A DNA stretch of 64,000 nucleotides from Aeromonas rivuli (GCF_000820045.1 NZ_CDBJ01000027.1:1-64000), one strand, 5' to 3'. Shown: positions 1-9,211, counted from the stretch's first letter. Numbers and translations: made by a program. Notes: generated from the sequence alone by a model not told the origin.

Positions 1-1315
1 CCAGGTTTTTATCAAGGTCGGTCTCTTCCCCGACCATGATGAGTTCAATCTCTTTCTTCAGGCTGCGGGCCAAGTCGCGCACCACCCGCGGGAAGCGGCC
101 AAACACCTTCTTGATTGGCTGCATGCGGGTCTTCATCACCGCCCCTTGCAGATCCGCGGTGACCACATCCAGGTTGGCAACCGCCTTGGACATCTCTTCG
201 TCATTGCTGTTGATGCCAAGGCTCACCAGGCGGTTACGCACCAGCACCAGCTCACCCACCATGTTCATGATGACATCCAGGGTCTTGGTATCGACCCGCA
301 CCGTGCTGTCGTTTTGTACCCCATTGCTCTCGGGAGCCGCAGGCTTGGCCGGAGCCTTGGGGGCTGCGGCGACGGGCGCAGGTGTGGCGCTGTTGCCCAC
401 TGCCGCGTTAGGGGCAAGCGGAGTCGCGGCCTTGGCCACGACGGGGGCTGGCGGAGTTGCTGGCACCACTGGCGTGCTGGGTGTGGCAGCCACTGGCGCG
501 GCCGATTTCATGGTGACGGCGGGGCCCTGACCACGGCCATGGAGCTCATCGAGCAGGCGTTCGAACTCGTCGTCATCGATCAGGGCATCCACTTCGCTCT
601 GTACCGATTGCAACGGATTGGGGGCCGGGGCGCCCAGATGCTGGCCATGACCATGGAGTTGATCGAGCAGGGCTTCGAATTCGTCGTCGGTGATATCACC
701 GCTGGCGGAAGGGGCCGCGGAGGGTGCCACTGAGGGGGCAATCTGGGCCGTCGGTGAGGCTCCCGCCCCGTGCAACTCATCGAGCAGACGCTCAAACTCG
801 TCGTCGGAGATCTCGTCGATGGAACCGCCACCCTGTCCGGCCAGGACAGGGGCCGCGTCAGGGGCAGGCTCGGGCAGGGTAACGGGTGCCGGAGCCATGG
901 CCGCATTCAGCAGTCGCTCTTCCCCTTGCGGCTTGCACAGCTCATGGAGATTGTGCAGCAGCTCGGGGGCGGCGGCGCTGGTCGGCTCACGGTTTTGCAC
1001 CTGAGCGAACATGACATTGATGGCGTCGAGGGCCTGCAGGATCACGTCCATCAGCTCGGCACTGAGGGTCCGCTTGCCATTGCGCAGCATGTCGAACAGG
1101 TTCTCGGCCCCATGGCAGACATCGACCAATTCGGTCAGCGACAGGAAGCCGGCGCCCCCCTTGACGGTATGAAAACCGCGAAAGATGGCGTTGAGCAGGT
1201 TCTTGTCGTCTGGGCGCTTCTCGAGTTCGACCAGTTGTTCAGACAACTGCTCCAATATTTCGGATGCTTCGACCAGAAAGTCTTGCAGTATGTCTTCATC
1301 AACTTCGAAGGCCAT
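1..1315 (-). CDS. cheA: Chemotaxis histidine kinase CheA (3' part outside window)
   Basis: CheA autophosphorylates in response to chemoreceptors and passes phosphate to CheY. About 438 N-terminal codons are present and the gene runs off the window start. The start is read as the ATG at 1315 (MAFEVDEDILQDF). The P1 phosphotransfer domain (about residues 1-110) carries the phospho-His in RGFHTVKGGAGF, His49. A long Ala/Pro-rich linker follows in place of an obvious globular P2 domain; it contains three copies of a motif of the form DDEFExLLDxLHG. The visible end matches the start of the P3 dimerisation domain (VDTKTLDVMMNMVGELV). Directly upstream lies a degenerate repeat of the cheZ 3' end, then cheZ. 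It is probably co-transcribed with cheY and cheZ. Identity is secure; the C-terminal P4/P5 domains cannot be seen. Confidence 0.95.
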   Translation of the reverse strand, partial: MAFEVDEDILQDFLVEASEILEQLSEQLVELEKRPDDKNLLNAIFRGFHTVKGGAGFLSLTELVDVCHGAENLFDMLRNGKRTLSAELMDVILQALDAINVMFAQVQNREPTSAAAPELLHNLHELCKPQGEERLLNAAMAPAPVTLPEPAPDAAPVLAGQGGGSIDEISDDEFERLLDELHGAGASPTAQIAPSVAPSAAPSASGDITDDEFEALLDQLHGHGQHLGAPAPNPLQSVQSEVDALIDDDEFERLLDELHGRGQGPAVTMKSAAPVAATPSTPVVPATPPAPVVAKAATPLAPNAAVGNSATPAPVAAAPKAPAKPAAPESNGVQNDSTVRVDTKTLDVIMNMVGELVLVRNRLVSLGINSNDEEMSKAVANLDVVTADLQGAVMKTRMQPIKKVFGRFPRVVRDLARSLKKEIELIMVGEETDLDKNL

Positions 1316-1326
1316 TCGTCACTCCA

Positions 1327-1487
1327 TTAGAATCCGGGGTTGAACAACAGATCGTCCACATCATCTGGCACCCGAGACAGGACAGGGGATAACCCAAGTC
1401 TCATTCGGCATCCGAGGCAGGACAGCAGACCGTCCGGCAGATCATCTAGAATCCGAGGCTGGACAGCAGATCGTCCACATCATCCTG
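1327..1487 (-). repeat. Degenerate triplicate of the cheZ 3' end
   Basis: The last ~40 bases of cheZ (1446-1487, encoding DDVDDLLSSLGF and stop) recur imperfectly at about 1408-1446 and at 1327-1368, between cheZ and cheA. The copy nearest cheA still reads DDVDDLLFNPGF followed by a stop; the middle copy is more diverged (DDLPDGLLSCLG). This looks like tandem duplication of the gene tail followed by decay. It occupies nearly the whole cheZ-cheA spacer. Confidence 0.75.
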
Positions 1488-2186
1488 ACCGTTCACCACG
1501 TCACTTCGGGTATGAGGGTTCATGATGGGCCCTTCCGCCTCTATCCCGCTCACGGGGGGTTTGGGAGGGACAGGCTCAGTCGGTGCGTCGCCAAACATGG
1601 TCAGCATGTCGATCAATTTGGTTTCAACTTCCTGCACCAGGGTGATCACCCGCCGGATCATTTGTCCGGTCAGGTCCTGGAAATCCTGAGCCATCAGGAT
1701 ATCTGTCAGCAATTGTCGTAATTTATCGGCATCGGATTCCGAAGCCTTAATAAAATCATCCAGTTGATGACACAACGCCTTGAATTGGCCCAGGCTGAGC
1801 TCCCGGGACATCAGCGCCTGCCAGTTCGGCAGCACCAACTGGATATTGTCATTGAGGCGATCGGCAATGGGCAGACTGGCCTCGACGGCATCCATGGTGC
1901 GGTTGGCGGCCTTGTCGGTCATGTCGATGACATAACTGAGCCGCTCGCGCGCATCCGGGATCTCCTCATTGGCGAGGGAGGGCAGTCTGGGGTCGAGTTG
2001 GAAATCGCGCAGTGAATCGTGCAGTTGGCGAGTCAGCTGGCCAACCTTGTCAAACAGCATGGCCGCATTGGGGGCGCAGACATCGGCGAGCAGTGAGTCA
2101 GCCGACTCAAACTCCTGCTGCTCCAGATGGGTGACCAGCATTCTCGCCTGCTCGAGGGAGATCATGGCACTCGTTTTGGCCGTCAT
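1446..2186 (-). CDS. cheZ: CheY-P phosphatase CheZ
   Basis: CheZ dephosphorylates CheY-P and resets the flagellar motor signal. The product is 246 aa, slightly longer than enterobacterial CheZ. The catalytic segment AQDFQDLTGQ is intact; by family alignment the active Asp and Gln are about Asp171 and Gln175 in the long helical hairpin. The C-terminus QDDVDDLLSSLGF matches the known CheY-binding tail peptide. The gene lies 10 bases downstream of cheY and upstream of cheA. Its 3' end has been duplicated into the spacer before cheA. Confidence 0.95.
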   Translation of the reverse strand: MTAKTSAMISLEQARMLVTHLEQQEFESADSLLADVCAPNAAMLFDKVGQLTRQLHDSLRDFQLDPRLPSLANEEIPDARERLSYVIDMTDKAANRTMDAVEASLPIADRLNDNIQLVLPNWQALMSRELSLGQFKALCHQLDDFIKASESDADKLRQLLTDILMAQDFQDLTGQMIRRVITLVQEVETKLIDMLTMFGDAPTEPVPPKPPVSGIEAEGPIMNPHTRSDVVNGQDDVDDLLSSLGF

Positions 2187-2196
2187 GGCGGGCCCC

Positions 2197-2580
2197 TTAG
2201 CCGATCCGCTCGAAGATCTTGTCGAGTTTCTCTTTGAGAGTGGCGGCGGTGAACGGCTTGACGATGTAACCGTTGACGCCGGCCTGGGCCGCTTCGATGA
2301 TCTGTTCGCGCTTGGCTTCGGCGGTCACCATCAACACCGGCAGGTGCTTGAGTTTGTCGTCGAGGCGAATGGCCCTGAGCAGGTCGATGCCTTGCATACC
2401 GGGCATGTTCCAGTCGGTGACCACAAACTGGTAGTCGCCATTCTTGAGCATGGGCAGTGCCGTATTGCCATCGTCCGCTTCATGGGTGTTATTGAAGCCG
2501 AGATCGCGCAGCAAGTTCTTGATAATCCGGCGCATCGTCGAGAAGTCGTCGACGATGAGGATTTTCATGTTCTTGTCCAA
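2197..2580 (-). CDS. cheY: Chemotaxis response regulator CheY
   Basis: Single-domain receiver of 127 aa that binds FliM at the flagellar switch when phosphorylated by CheA. The acid pocket is Asp11/Asp12, the phosphoacceptor is Asp56 (VTDWNMPG), and the conserved Thr86 and Lys108 are present. Start choice: a TTG at 2580 has a perfect AGGAGG (2586-2591) five bases upstream; the ATG four codons later is the alternative. It follows fliA after a spacer of about 110 bases and precedes cheZ. Length and motifs are typical. Confidence 0.96.
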   Translation of the reverse strand: MDKNMKILIVDDFSTMRRIIKNLLRDLGFNNTHEADDGNTALPMLKNGDYQFVVTDWNMPGMQGIDLLRAIRLDDKLKHLPVLMVTAEAKREQIIEAAQAGVNGYIVKPFTAATLKEKLDKIFERIG

Positions 2581-2690
2581 ATTTTCCTCCTAGAGAGCCG
2601 TCGTGGCGGCTTGCTTACATGATGCGATAGCGCAGGTTTCAGGGTGCGGATTATGCCTGAGAGTCGGGGGCCAGTGTAGCCATGACACGC

Positions 2691-3407
2691 TTATGCGTGC
2701 CAATCTCGCAGGCGGGCACGCAATCTGTGCATCGCCTGACTGTGGATCTGGCTCACCCGAGACTCACTTACGTTCAATACTTCGCCAATCTCGCGCAAGT
2801 TCAACTCTTCGTCGTAATAGAGGGAAAGCACCAGGGCTTCACGCTCCGGCAAGCGGCCTATGTGCTCGGCCAGGGCGCTCTGGAAGCGCTCGGCCGCCAG
2901 TTCGTCGAAGCCCAGGTTATTGCCCGTATCGGGCCCGCCTATCACATCCTCGCTGATCCCCAGATCCTCGATGCCGATGATCTTGCCGCAGGAGACATCC
3001 TGCAACATGGTGTGATACTCCCCGAGGCCCACCCCCATATAGGCGGCCACCTCGGTATCGCGCGCATCACGGCCATGGGCCTGCTCCACATTCTCGATGG
3101 CATCGGCGATGGTGCGGCTGTTGCGGTGCACCGAACGGGGCACCCAGTCACCACGGCGGATCTCGTCGAGCATGGATCCGCGAATACGGATGCCGGCATA
3201 GGTCTCGAAACTGGCGCCCTTGCTACCGTCAAAGTTGCGGGAGGCTTCGAGCAGCCCAATCATACCTGCCTGGATCAGGTCATCCAGCAAGACACTGCTC
3301 GGCAGACGAGCCAACAGATGCTGGGCGATCCGTTTCACCAACGGAGCGTGGCGCTCCACCAGCACATAGGAATCCTGATGACGCAAGTACGCTTGGGCTT
3401 TATTCAC
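2691..3407 (-). CDS. fliA: Flagellar sigma factor FliA (sigma-28)
   Basis: Directs RNA polymerase to late flagellar and chemotaxis promoters. The product is 238 aa from a GTG at 3407, which has a GAGGAAGG ribosome site 5 bases upstream; the longer upstream reading lies inside flhG and has no family resemblance. Region 2 (LLDDLIQAGMIGLLEASRNF) and region 4 (LPEREALVLSLYYDEELNL, then the LNVSESRVSQIHSQA helix-turn-helix) are present. The start overlaps the flhG stop by 8 bases, implying translational coupling in a flhF-flhG-fliA transcript. Length equals the family norm. Confidence 0.96.
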   Translation of the reverse strand: MNKAQAYLRHQDSYVLVERHAPLVKRIAQHLLARLPSSVLLDDLIQAGMIGLLEASRNFDGSKGASFETYAGIRIRGSMLDEIRRGDWVPRSVHRNSRTIADAIENVEQAHGRDARDTEVAAYMGVGLGEYHTMLQDVSCGKIIGIEDLGISEDVIGGPDTGNNLGFDELAAERFQSALAEHIGRLPEREALVLSLYYDEELNLREIGEVLNVSESRVSQIHSQAMHRLRARLRDWHA

Positions 3408-4284
3408 GAGTACCTTCCTCTGTGATTGCCGTTTTTTGCAACAGATTTTCCAGGAAGAACTCCAGGTGACCACCGGGCTGATGCGGGATGGGCCAACTGG
3501 CGGCCTTGTTGCCCAGGGCACGGAACGCCAACGCGGCCGGCGACTTGGGGAAGGCTTCGATGATCAACTTCTGCTTGCGCACCGCGGCCCGCAAGTTGGT
3601 GTCATAAGGAATACAGGCGACCAATTCCAGGGATGTATCGAGGAAACGATCGGTCACCCGGGTCAATTTTGCATAGAGCTCCTGGCCTTCGCGCAGGGAG
3701 CGCACCATGTTCGCCACCACCTTGAAGCGGAACACCCCGTGATCCTTGGACAAGATCTTGATCAGGGCATAGGCATCCGTGATGGAGGTCGGCTCGTCGC
3801 ACACCACCACCATGATGTCTTGCGCGGCGCGGGTGAAGCTCAACACCATGTCGGAGATACCGGCGGCGGTGTCCACCAGCAGGATGTCGACCTGGGTCTT
3901 CATCTCGCTGAAGGCGCGGATCAGCCCCACATGCTGGGCAGGTGAGAGCTCGACCATGGACTGGGTGCCCGAGGTGGCCGGCACTATCATCATGCCGTAG
4001 GGTCCCTCGACGATGATGTCGTCCAGGGTGCACTCCCCCGCCAACACATGGGAGAGATTGCGGTGTACCCGCAGGCCCAGCATGACGTCAACGTTGGCCA
4101 GCCCCAAGTCGGCATCCAGCACCATGACCCGCTTGCCTTGCGCCGCCATGGCACCGGCCACGTTCAGGGTGACGTTGGTCTTGCCGACGCCCCCCTTACC
4201 ACCGGAGACAGCGATCACTTTTACTCGATTATTTGTACGCATTTTGCGCAGACCACTCGCCTGATCCATAGGTATGTTACTCAT
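3400..4284 (-). CDS. flhG: Flagellar number regulator FlhG (FleN), ParA/MinD-type ATPase
   Basis: Restricts the number of polar flagella by antagonising FlhF and, in relatives, the master activator. The product is 294 aa. The deviant Walker A SGGKGGVGKT (about residues 27-36), the DADLGLANVDVMLG segment and the DTAAGIS motif are characteristic. The start is ATG 4284, which overlaps the flhF stop in the 8-base ATGAGTAA; upstream in-frame sequence is flhF in another frame. The order flhF-flhG-fliA is typical of polarly flagellated gammaproteobacteria. Confidence 0.95.
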   Translation of the reverse strand: MSNIPMDQASGLRKMRTNNRVKVIAVSGGKGGVGKTNVTLNVAGAMAAQGKRVMVLDADLGLANVDVMLGLRVHRNLSHVLAGECTLDDIIVEGPYGMMIVPATSGTQSMVELSPAQHVGLIRAFSEMKTQVDILLVDTAAGISDMVLSFTRAAQDIMVVVCDEPTSITDAYALIKILSKDHGVFRFKVVANMVRSLREGQELYAKLTRVTDRFLDTSLELVACIPYDTNLRAAVRKQKLIIEAFPKSPAALAFRALGNKAASWPIPHQPGGHLEFFLENLLQKTAITEEGTRE

Positions 4285-5722
4285 AAGATTCTGAATCCTC
4301 GCCCTCACCAAACCCCGCACCCCAGAAATAGGGCGCTTCACTCCCTCGGTCCAGCGACCCCATGGCCGCGCCGACGAGCTGGGCTGCGTTGGCAATCTGA
4401 ATATCTTCCGGAACCCGCTGACCATCGGTGATGTAGCTGATGGGCAGTGCATTCTGGATGCACACGTTGATCACTTCCCCCAGATTGAGGCTCTCATCCA
4501 GCTTGGTAAGAATGCAGCCGGAGAGCGGTATGCGGCGAAAGTGATCCATGGCCTCTTGCATGACCCGGCGCTGGGAGGTCGCGGACATCACCAGATAACT
4601 GCGGATCTGCACCTTGGAACTCTTGACCAGGGTATCGAGTTGTTCGGTCAGCCTGATATCCCGTTGCCCCATGCCGGCAGTGTCAATCAACACCAGCCGA
4701 CGGTGGCGGAACTGATAGAGGGCGGCCGACAGCTCCTCGGCATCCCGCACCTGGCGCACCGGGCAGCCCATGATACGCCCATAGGTCTGCAACTGCTCGT
4801 GGGCACCTATCCGATAATTGTCTGTGGTGATCAAGGCCACCTGCTCGGCGCCATATTTCATGGCAAAACGGGCCGCCAGCTTGGCGATGGTGGTGGTCTT
4901 GCCCACCCCGGTCGGTCCGAGCAGCGCCACGGCACCACCCTGACGCAAGATATCGTCCTCGCTCACCTTGAGCTGCGCCGTCAGCACCTCGGCCAACTGG
5001 GCCAACGCCTGATGGACGGACACATCTTCCGGTATGAGGCCCGCCAACTGATCGGCGAACGCATCATCGAAACCAATCTTCTTGAGCTCCTTGATAAGCA
5101 GGGCTCGCATCGGCTCGCGGCGCTCCACCTCCTGCCACATCAGACCGGAGATCTGGTGCTCGAGCAGCTTGCGAATGGAGGCCATCTCATGGCGCATGCC
5201 CTCCATCTCCTGATCGCGCTGAGCCGGTTGCGGCGCACGCTGGGCGGCGGGGCGCGGCTTGGGCTTGGGTGCTTCCGGGGCTGCCCAGTTGCTCTGTTCG
5301 GCCAGGGTTCGGGGCGCCTGCGCTGGCTGGGAGGCCGCGCGTCCCCCGCCCAATCCGCTCTGGCTGGGAGTCAGCTGCTGTTGACGCGCCAGCAGGGCGG
5401 CCAGGGTATCGGCATACTGCTCGTTCCTGCTCTGCCCGCCCCTGGCCGGCTCCTGGGCCAGACCCGCGCCGGAAAGCTGGCTGGTCGGACGCACGGCCTG
5501 ACGCGCCGCAGACGAAATATTGACGCTCTCTTCGTTTAACTGACGGCGAACCGGCACATCCCTGGGCACAACGACCTGGGACTGATAGTCGATCGCGGCG
5601 ACGATCTCGACGCCGCCGGTGACCTTTTTGTTGGACATGATGACGGCGTCCGGCCCGAGAGTCTCTTTGACTTCGGCCAGGGCCGTGCGCATATCCTTGG
5701 CAAAAAACCGCTTAATCTTCAC
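4277..5722 (-). CDS. flhF: Flagellar placement GTPase FlhF
   Basis: SRP-family GTPase that sets the polar site of flagellar assembly. The product is 481 aa with three parts: a basic N-terminal B domain starting MKIKRFFAKDMRTALAEVK, a Gln/Pro/Ala-rich linker (about residues 60-175), and the N-G GTPase module with P-loop GPTGVGKTTT at about 269-278, followed by DTAGMGQRD and TKLDE motifs. It lies 16 bases downstream of flhA and overlaps flhG. The 3' end is read through to the ATGAGTAA overlap. Confidence 0.95.
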   Translation of the reverse strand: MKIKRFFAKDMRTALAEVKETLGPDAVIMSNKKVTGGVEIVAAIDYQSQVVVPRDVPVRRQLNEESVNISSAARQAVRPTSQLSGAGLAQEPARGGQSRNEQYADTLAALLARQQQLTPSQSGLGGGRAASQPAQAPRTLAEQSNWAAPEAPKPKPRPAAQRAPQPAQRDQEMEGMRHEMASIRKLLEHQISGLMWQEVERREPMRALLIKELKKIGFDDAFADQLAGLIPEDVSVHQALAQLAEVLTAQLKVSEDDILRQGGAVALLGPTGVGKTTTIAKLAARFAMKYGAEQVALITTDNYRIGAHEQLQTYGRIMGCPVRQVRDAEELSAALYQFRHRRLVLIDTAGMGQRDIRLTEQLDTLVKSSKVQIRSYLVMSATSQRRVMQEAMDHFRRIPLSGCILTKLDESLNLGEVINVCIQNALPISYITDGQRVPEDIQIANAAQLVGAAMGSLDRGSEAPYFWGAGFGEGEDSESYE

Positions 5723-5738
5723 CCGTCATCTCCGTTAA

Positions 5739-7841
5739 CTAGTTCTGTCCTACCGCGCTGACAATACGGATCTGCTTGTCATCCGGTACTTCCTGATAGG
5801 ACAGGACGCGCAATCCTGGAATGGCATTTTTGACAAACTTGGCCAGGGTATTGCGTAAAATCCCCGATGTCAGAAGCACCGCCGGTTGACCTTCCAATTC
5901 TTGTCGCTGGGTGGCCTCGAGCAGGGAGCGTTGCATCCGCTCCGCCAGGCCCGGCTCGATACCGGCTCCTTCGCCCCCACCCGCCTGCAAAGACTGATGC
6001 AATATGCGTTCCAACTCTGGCGCCAAGGTGATGACAGGCAACTCGGGATCCGGGCCCGCTATCTCCTGCACGATCAAACGGCGCAGGGCGATACGGCAGG
6101 CCGCGGTCAGCACCTCGGGATCCGGGCTGCGGGGGCCATATTCCACCAGGGTCTGCAGTATGGTGCGCATGTCGCGAATAGGCACGCCTTCATTGAGGAG
6201 ATTCTGCAACACCTTGACCAGGTTACCCATGCTGATCACCTCGGGAACCAGCCCTTCCACCAGCTTGCTCTGATGCCTTCCTATCATGTCGAGCAGCTGT
6301 TGCACTTCATCGTGACCGAGCAGCAGCGCCGCCTGATTGGAGAGGATCTGGCTCATGTGAGTTGCCACTACCGTCGCGGCATCCACCACCGTATACCCCA
6401 GGGTCTGCGCCTGGGAGACCTGATCCTTGGCGACCCAGACCGCCTCCAGCCCGAAGGCGGGATCCTGGGTCGGAATACCCTGGATCTGGCCAAACACCTG
6501 GCCCGGGTTGATGGCCATCTCCTTGTCGTGATAGACGTTCGCCTCCCCCGTGCTCACCCCCATCAGGGTGATGCGGTACTGGTTCGGCGCCAGATCCAGG
6601 TTGTCGCGGATGTGTACCGCCGGCACCAGAAAACCGAGCTCCTGGGAGAGTTTCTTGCGCACCCCCTTGATGCGGTTGAGCAGCTCCCCCCCCTGGCTCT
6701 TGTCCACCAGGGGGATCAGCTGGTAGCCGACCTCGAGGCCGATGATGTCCACCGGCATGACGTCATCCCAGCTCAGGTCTTTCTGCTCGACCGGTGCATC
6801 GCCATTGGCCGGCAAAAGTTCACCGCTCGCCACCTTGGCCTTGTTCTGTTTCTCGCGGCGCAGCAACCACCAGGCACCGAGTGCCGCAGCGGCTCCGAGA
6901 CTGAGGAAGGCAAGATGCGGCATGCCCGGTACCAGCCCCATCATCAGCAAAATAGTGGCGGAGATGACCAGGGCCTTGGGGTTGTCGAACAACTGGCTCA
7001 GCATGGCGGTGCCCATGTCCTGATCCGTGTTCTGGCGCGTCACTATGATGGCGGCGGCGATGGAGAGCAGCAGCGAGGGGATCTGGGCAACCAGGCCGTC
7101 ACCTATGGCAAGCAGGGTATAGATCTCGGCCGCCTCGCCGAAGCTGAGATCGTGCTGCATCATGCCGATGATGAAGCCGCCGATGATGTTGATGAAGAGG
7201 ATCATGATGCCCGCGATGGCATCCCCCTTGACGAATTTGGAGGCACCGTCCATCGAGCCGTAGAAGTCAGCCTCCTGGGTCACCTCGGCGCGGCGCGTGC
7301 GCGCATCTTCCTGATTGATGAGACCCGCATTGAGATCGGCATCTATCGCCATCTGCTTGCCGGGCATGGCATCGAGGGTGAAGCGGGCGCTGACTTCCGA
7401 GATCCGCCCCGCACCCTTGGTGACCACCACGAAGTTGATGATGACCAGGATGAGGAAGACGATGATGCCCACCGCATAGTTGCCGCCGATCACCACGTTG
7501 CCGAAGGCTTCGATCACATGACCCGCGGCGGCGCCACCATTGTGGCCCTCGAGCAGTACCACCCGGGTCGAGGCGACGTTGAGCGCCAGACGCAGCAGGG
7601 TCGCTATCAAGAGCACGGTCGGGAAGGCGGCAAATTCGAGGGGGCGGCGGGTGTAGACGGCCACCAGCAAGACCACGATGGAGAGGGCGATGTTGAAGGA
7701 GAACAGGGTGTCCAGCATCAGCGGCGGTATGGGCAGCACCACCATGCCGAGGGAGGCCAGCACCAGTAGCGGTGTACCCAACCCCTTGCCCAGCAGTCCA
7801 CGGTACTCTTTCAACCGGCCCAATGATGCCCGCACTGTCAT
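5739..7841 (-). CDS. flhA: Flagellar type III export gate protein FlhA
   Basis: Inner-membrane export-gate subunit whose C-terminal ring receives chaperone-substrate complexes. The 700-aa length is typical. The N-terminal half has about eight membrane segments and the conserved FHIPEP-type cytoplasmic loop (DAMPGKQMAIDADLNAGLI). The soluble C-terminal half begins after the charged linker near residue 330. A sigma-54 promoter lies about 38 bases upstream of the start, separating this transcript from flhB. First gene of flhA-flhF-flhG-fliA-cheYZA. Confidence 0.96.
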   Translation of the reverse strand: MTVRASLGRLKEYRGLLGKGLGTPLLVLASLGMVVLPIPPLMLDTLFSFNIALSIVVLLVAVYTRRPLEFAAFPTVLLIATLLRLALNVASTRVVLLEGHNGGAAAGHVIEAFGNVVIGGNYAVGIIVFLILVIINFVVVTKGAGRISEVSARFTLDAMPGKQMAIDADLNAGLINQEDARTRRAEVTQEADFYGSMDGASKFVKGDAIAGIMILFINIIGGFIIGMMQHDLSFGEAAEIYTLLAIGDGLVAQIPSLLLSIAAAIIVTRQNTDQDMGTAMLSQLFDNPKALVISATILLMMGLVPGMPHLAFLSLGAAAALGAWWLLRREKQNKAKVASGELLPANGDAPVEQKDLSWDDVMPVDIIGLEVGYQLIPLVDKSQGGELLNRIKGVRKKLSQELGFLVPAVHIRDNLDLAPNQYRITLMGVSTGEANVYHDKEMAINPGQVFGQIQGIPTQDPAFGLEAVWVAKDQVSQAQTLGYTVVDAATVVATHMSQILSNQAALLLGHDEVQQLLDMIGRHQSKLVEGLVPEVISMGNLVKVLQNLLNEGVPIRDMRTILQTLVEYGPRSPDPEVLTAACRIALRRLIVQEIAGPDPELPVITLAPELERILHQSLQAGGGEGAGIEPGLAERMQRSLLEATQRQELEGQPAVLLTSGILRNTLAKFVKNAIPGLRVLSYQEVPDDKQIRIVSAVGQN

Positions 7842-7879
7842 GACGACTCTCAGTTCTTAACCCCAGATGGGCAGATTAA

Positions 7880-7896
7880 AGCAAACATCGAGCCAA
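7880..7896 (-). promoter_or_regulatory. Sigma-54 (RpoN) promoter upstream of flhA
   Basis: Read on the minus strand the sequence is TTGGCTCGATGTTTGCT, with GG and GC separated by exactly 10 bases. It matches the -24/-12 consensus TGGCACG-N4-TTGCT with one change. It lies about 38 bases before the flhA ATG, a normal distance. Polar flagellar middle genes are known to be RpoN-dependent with an FlrC/FleR-type activator; no activator gene is visible in this window. Confidence 0.8.
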
Positions 7897-7962
7897 CAAA
7901 GCAATTCGTTGATTTTAAATGATTTTAATTTGACTGCGTCAGAAGTTTGTCATCGTCGGCGG

Positions 7963-8064
7963 TATTTGCGGCATTACGCGGGGAATGACCAGATCCTTGG
8001 CCTCCGGTGCCCAGCGTTATTTGCTTATTTGCGGTATTCCGGGGGAATGGGCAGATCCTTGCCA
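7963..8064 (-). repeat. Degenerate copy of the flhB 3' end
   Basis: The last ~38 bases of flhB (8027-8064, encoding GKDLPIPPEYRK) are repeated imperfectly at 7963-8001, starting about 64 bases downstream in the flhB-flhA spacer. About 33 of 38 positions agree. The copy no longer encodes the tail in frame. It resembles the cheZ-tail duplication at 1327-1487. Confidence 0.65.
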
Positions 8065-9155
8065 AGGGGCTGAGGGCGGCGACCCCGGCCACGGCGGAAT
8101 TTCTTGAGCTGATAGACGTAGGCCAGCACCTGGGCCACGGCGGCGAACAGCCCTTCGGGGATCTCCTGGCCAATCTCGGCGCTGTGGTAGATGGCGCGGG
8201 TCAGCCCTGGGGATGGCAGTATGGGGATCTCGTACTCGCGGCCTATCTCGCGAATTTTTAGCGCTATCTCGTCCACCCCCTTGGCCAGTACCTTGGGCGC
8301 GGCCCCCGGCTTGCTCTGATCATATTGCAGCGCCACCGAGTAGTGGGTCGGGTTGGTGATGATGACGTCCGCCTTGGGCACATCTCCCATCATGCGCCGC
8401 GCAGCCATCTCCATCTGCAAACGGCGGATCCGCCCCTTGACCTCGGGCTTGCCCTCGGAATCCTTGTACTCGTCCTTGACCTCCTGCTTGGTCATCTTGA
8501 GCTGACGAGCATGGTTCCAGCTCTGGAAGGGAATATCGATGGCAACGATGGGCAGCAAGGCGCAGCACAGGATGATCAACATCCACAGAAACAGCTCTAG
8601 GGCGTCGATGATGCCCCCCGGAAAGGCCTCAAGGGAGAGATTGAGCAGGTGGTTGAACTGACTCGAAAGGGTCCACCAGGCGAACAGGCTGATGAAGACC
8701 ACCTTGGCGATGGACTTGACAAGCTCCACCCAGGATTGCACCCCGAACATGCGCTTGAGACCGGCGAGCGGGCTGAGCTTGCTCCACTTGGGCATCATGG
8801 CCTGGGTAGAAAAGTTGAGGCCACCGAGCAGGGTATTACCGACAAAGGCCGCCAGCGCCACCAGGGCGAACAGCAACCCCAGCGGGGCCAGCACCTCGCC
8901 GAGCAGGGTCGGCACCATGGCCCCCATGGCATTGGGATCGAATGCCTGCTCCCGCTCCAGGGTGAATCCCATGGTCATCACCTTGATCATGGCGGTGGCC
9001 AGCTGTCCCTTGATCATCAGCAGCCCGAACACGGCGGCCAACAGCACGCTGGCGGTACCCAGCTCCTTGGACCGGGCGATCTGCCCCTTCTCACGGGCCT
9101 GTTGCAGTCGCTTGCCGGTCGCCTGTTCACTGCGTTCCTGATCGGAATCAGCCAT
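8025..9155 (-). CDS. flhB: Flagellar export specificity switch FlhB
   Basis: Export-gate protein that autocleaves to switch from rod/hook to filament substrates. The product is 376 aa: an N-terminal basic segment, four membrane helices (about residues 33-210), then a cytoplasmic domain with the autocleavage site NPTH at 268-271. The tail is basic and ends in PEYRK. It is the last gene of the long fliE-to-flhB run, 56 bases after fliR. An imperfect copy of its 3' end sits in the downstream spacer. Confidence 0.96.
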   Translation of the reverse strand: MADSDQERSEQATGKRLQQAREKGQIARSKELGTASVLLAAVFGLLMIKGQLATAMIKVMTMGFTLEREQAFDPNAMGAMVPTLLGEVLAPLGLLFALVALAAFVGNTLLGGLNFSTQAMMPKWSKLSPLAGLKRMFGVQSWVELVKSIAKVVFISLFAWWTLSSQFNHLLNLSLEAFPGGIIDALELFLWMLIILCCALLPIVAIDIPFQSWNHARQLKMTKQEVKDEYKDSEGKPEVKGRIRRLQMEMAARRMMGDVPKADVIITNPTHYSVALQYDQSKPGAAPKVLAKGVDEIALKIREIGREYEIPILPSPGLTRAIYHSAEIGQEIPEGLFAAVAQVLAYVYQLKKFRRGRGRRPQPLGKDLPIPPEYRK

Positions 9156-9211
9156 GGGGGCCAGCTCCGCAGAAACCCGGGGGCAGACTGCCCCAACTCA
9201 GCCAACCCCCA

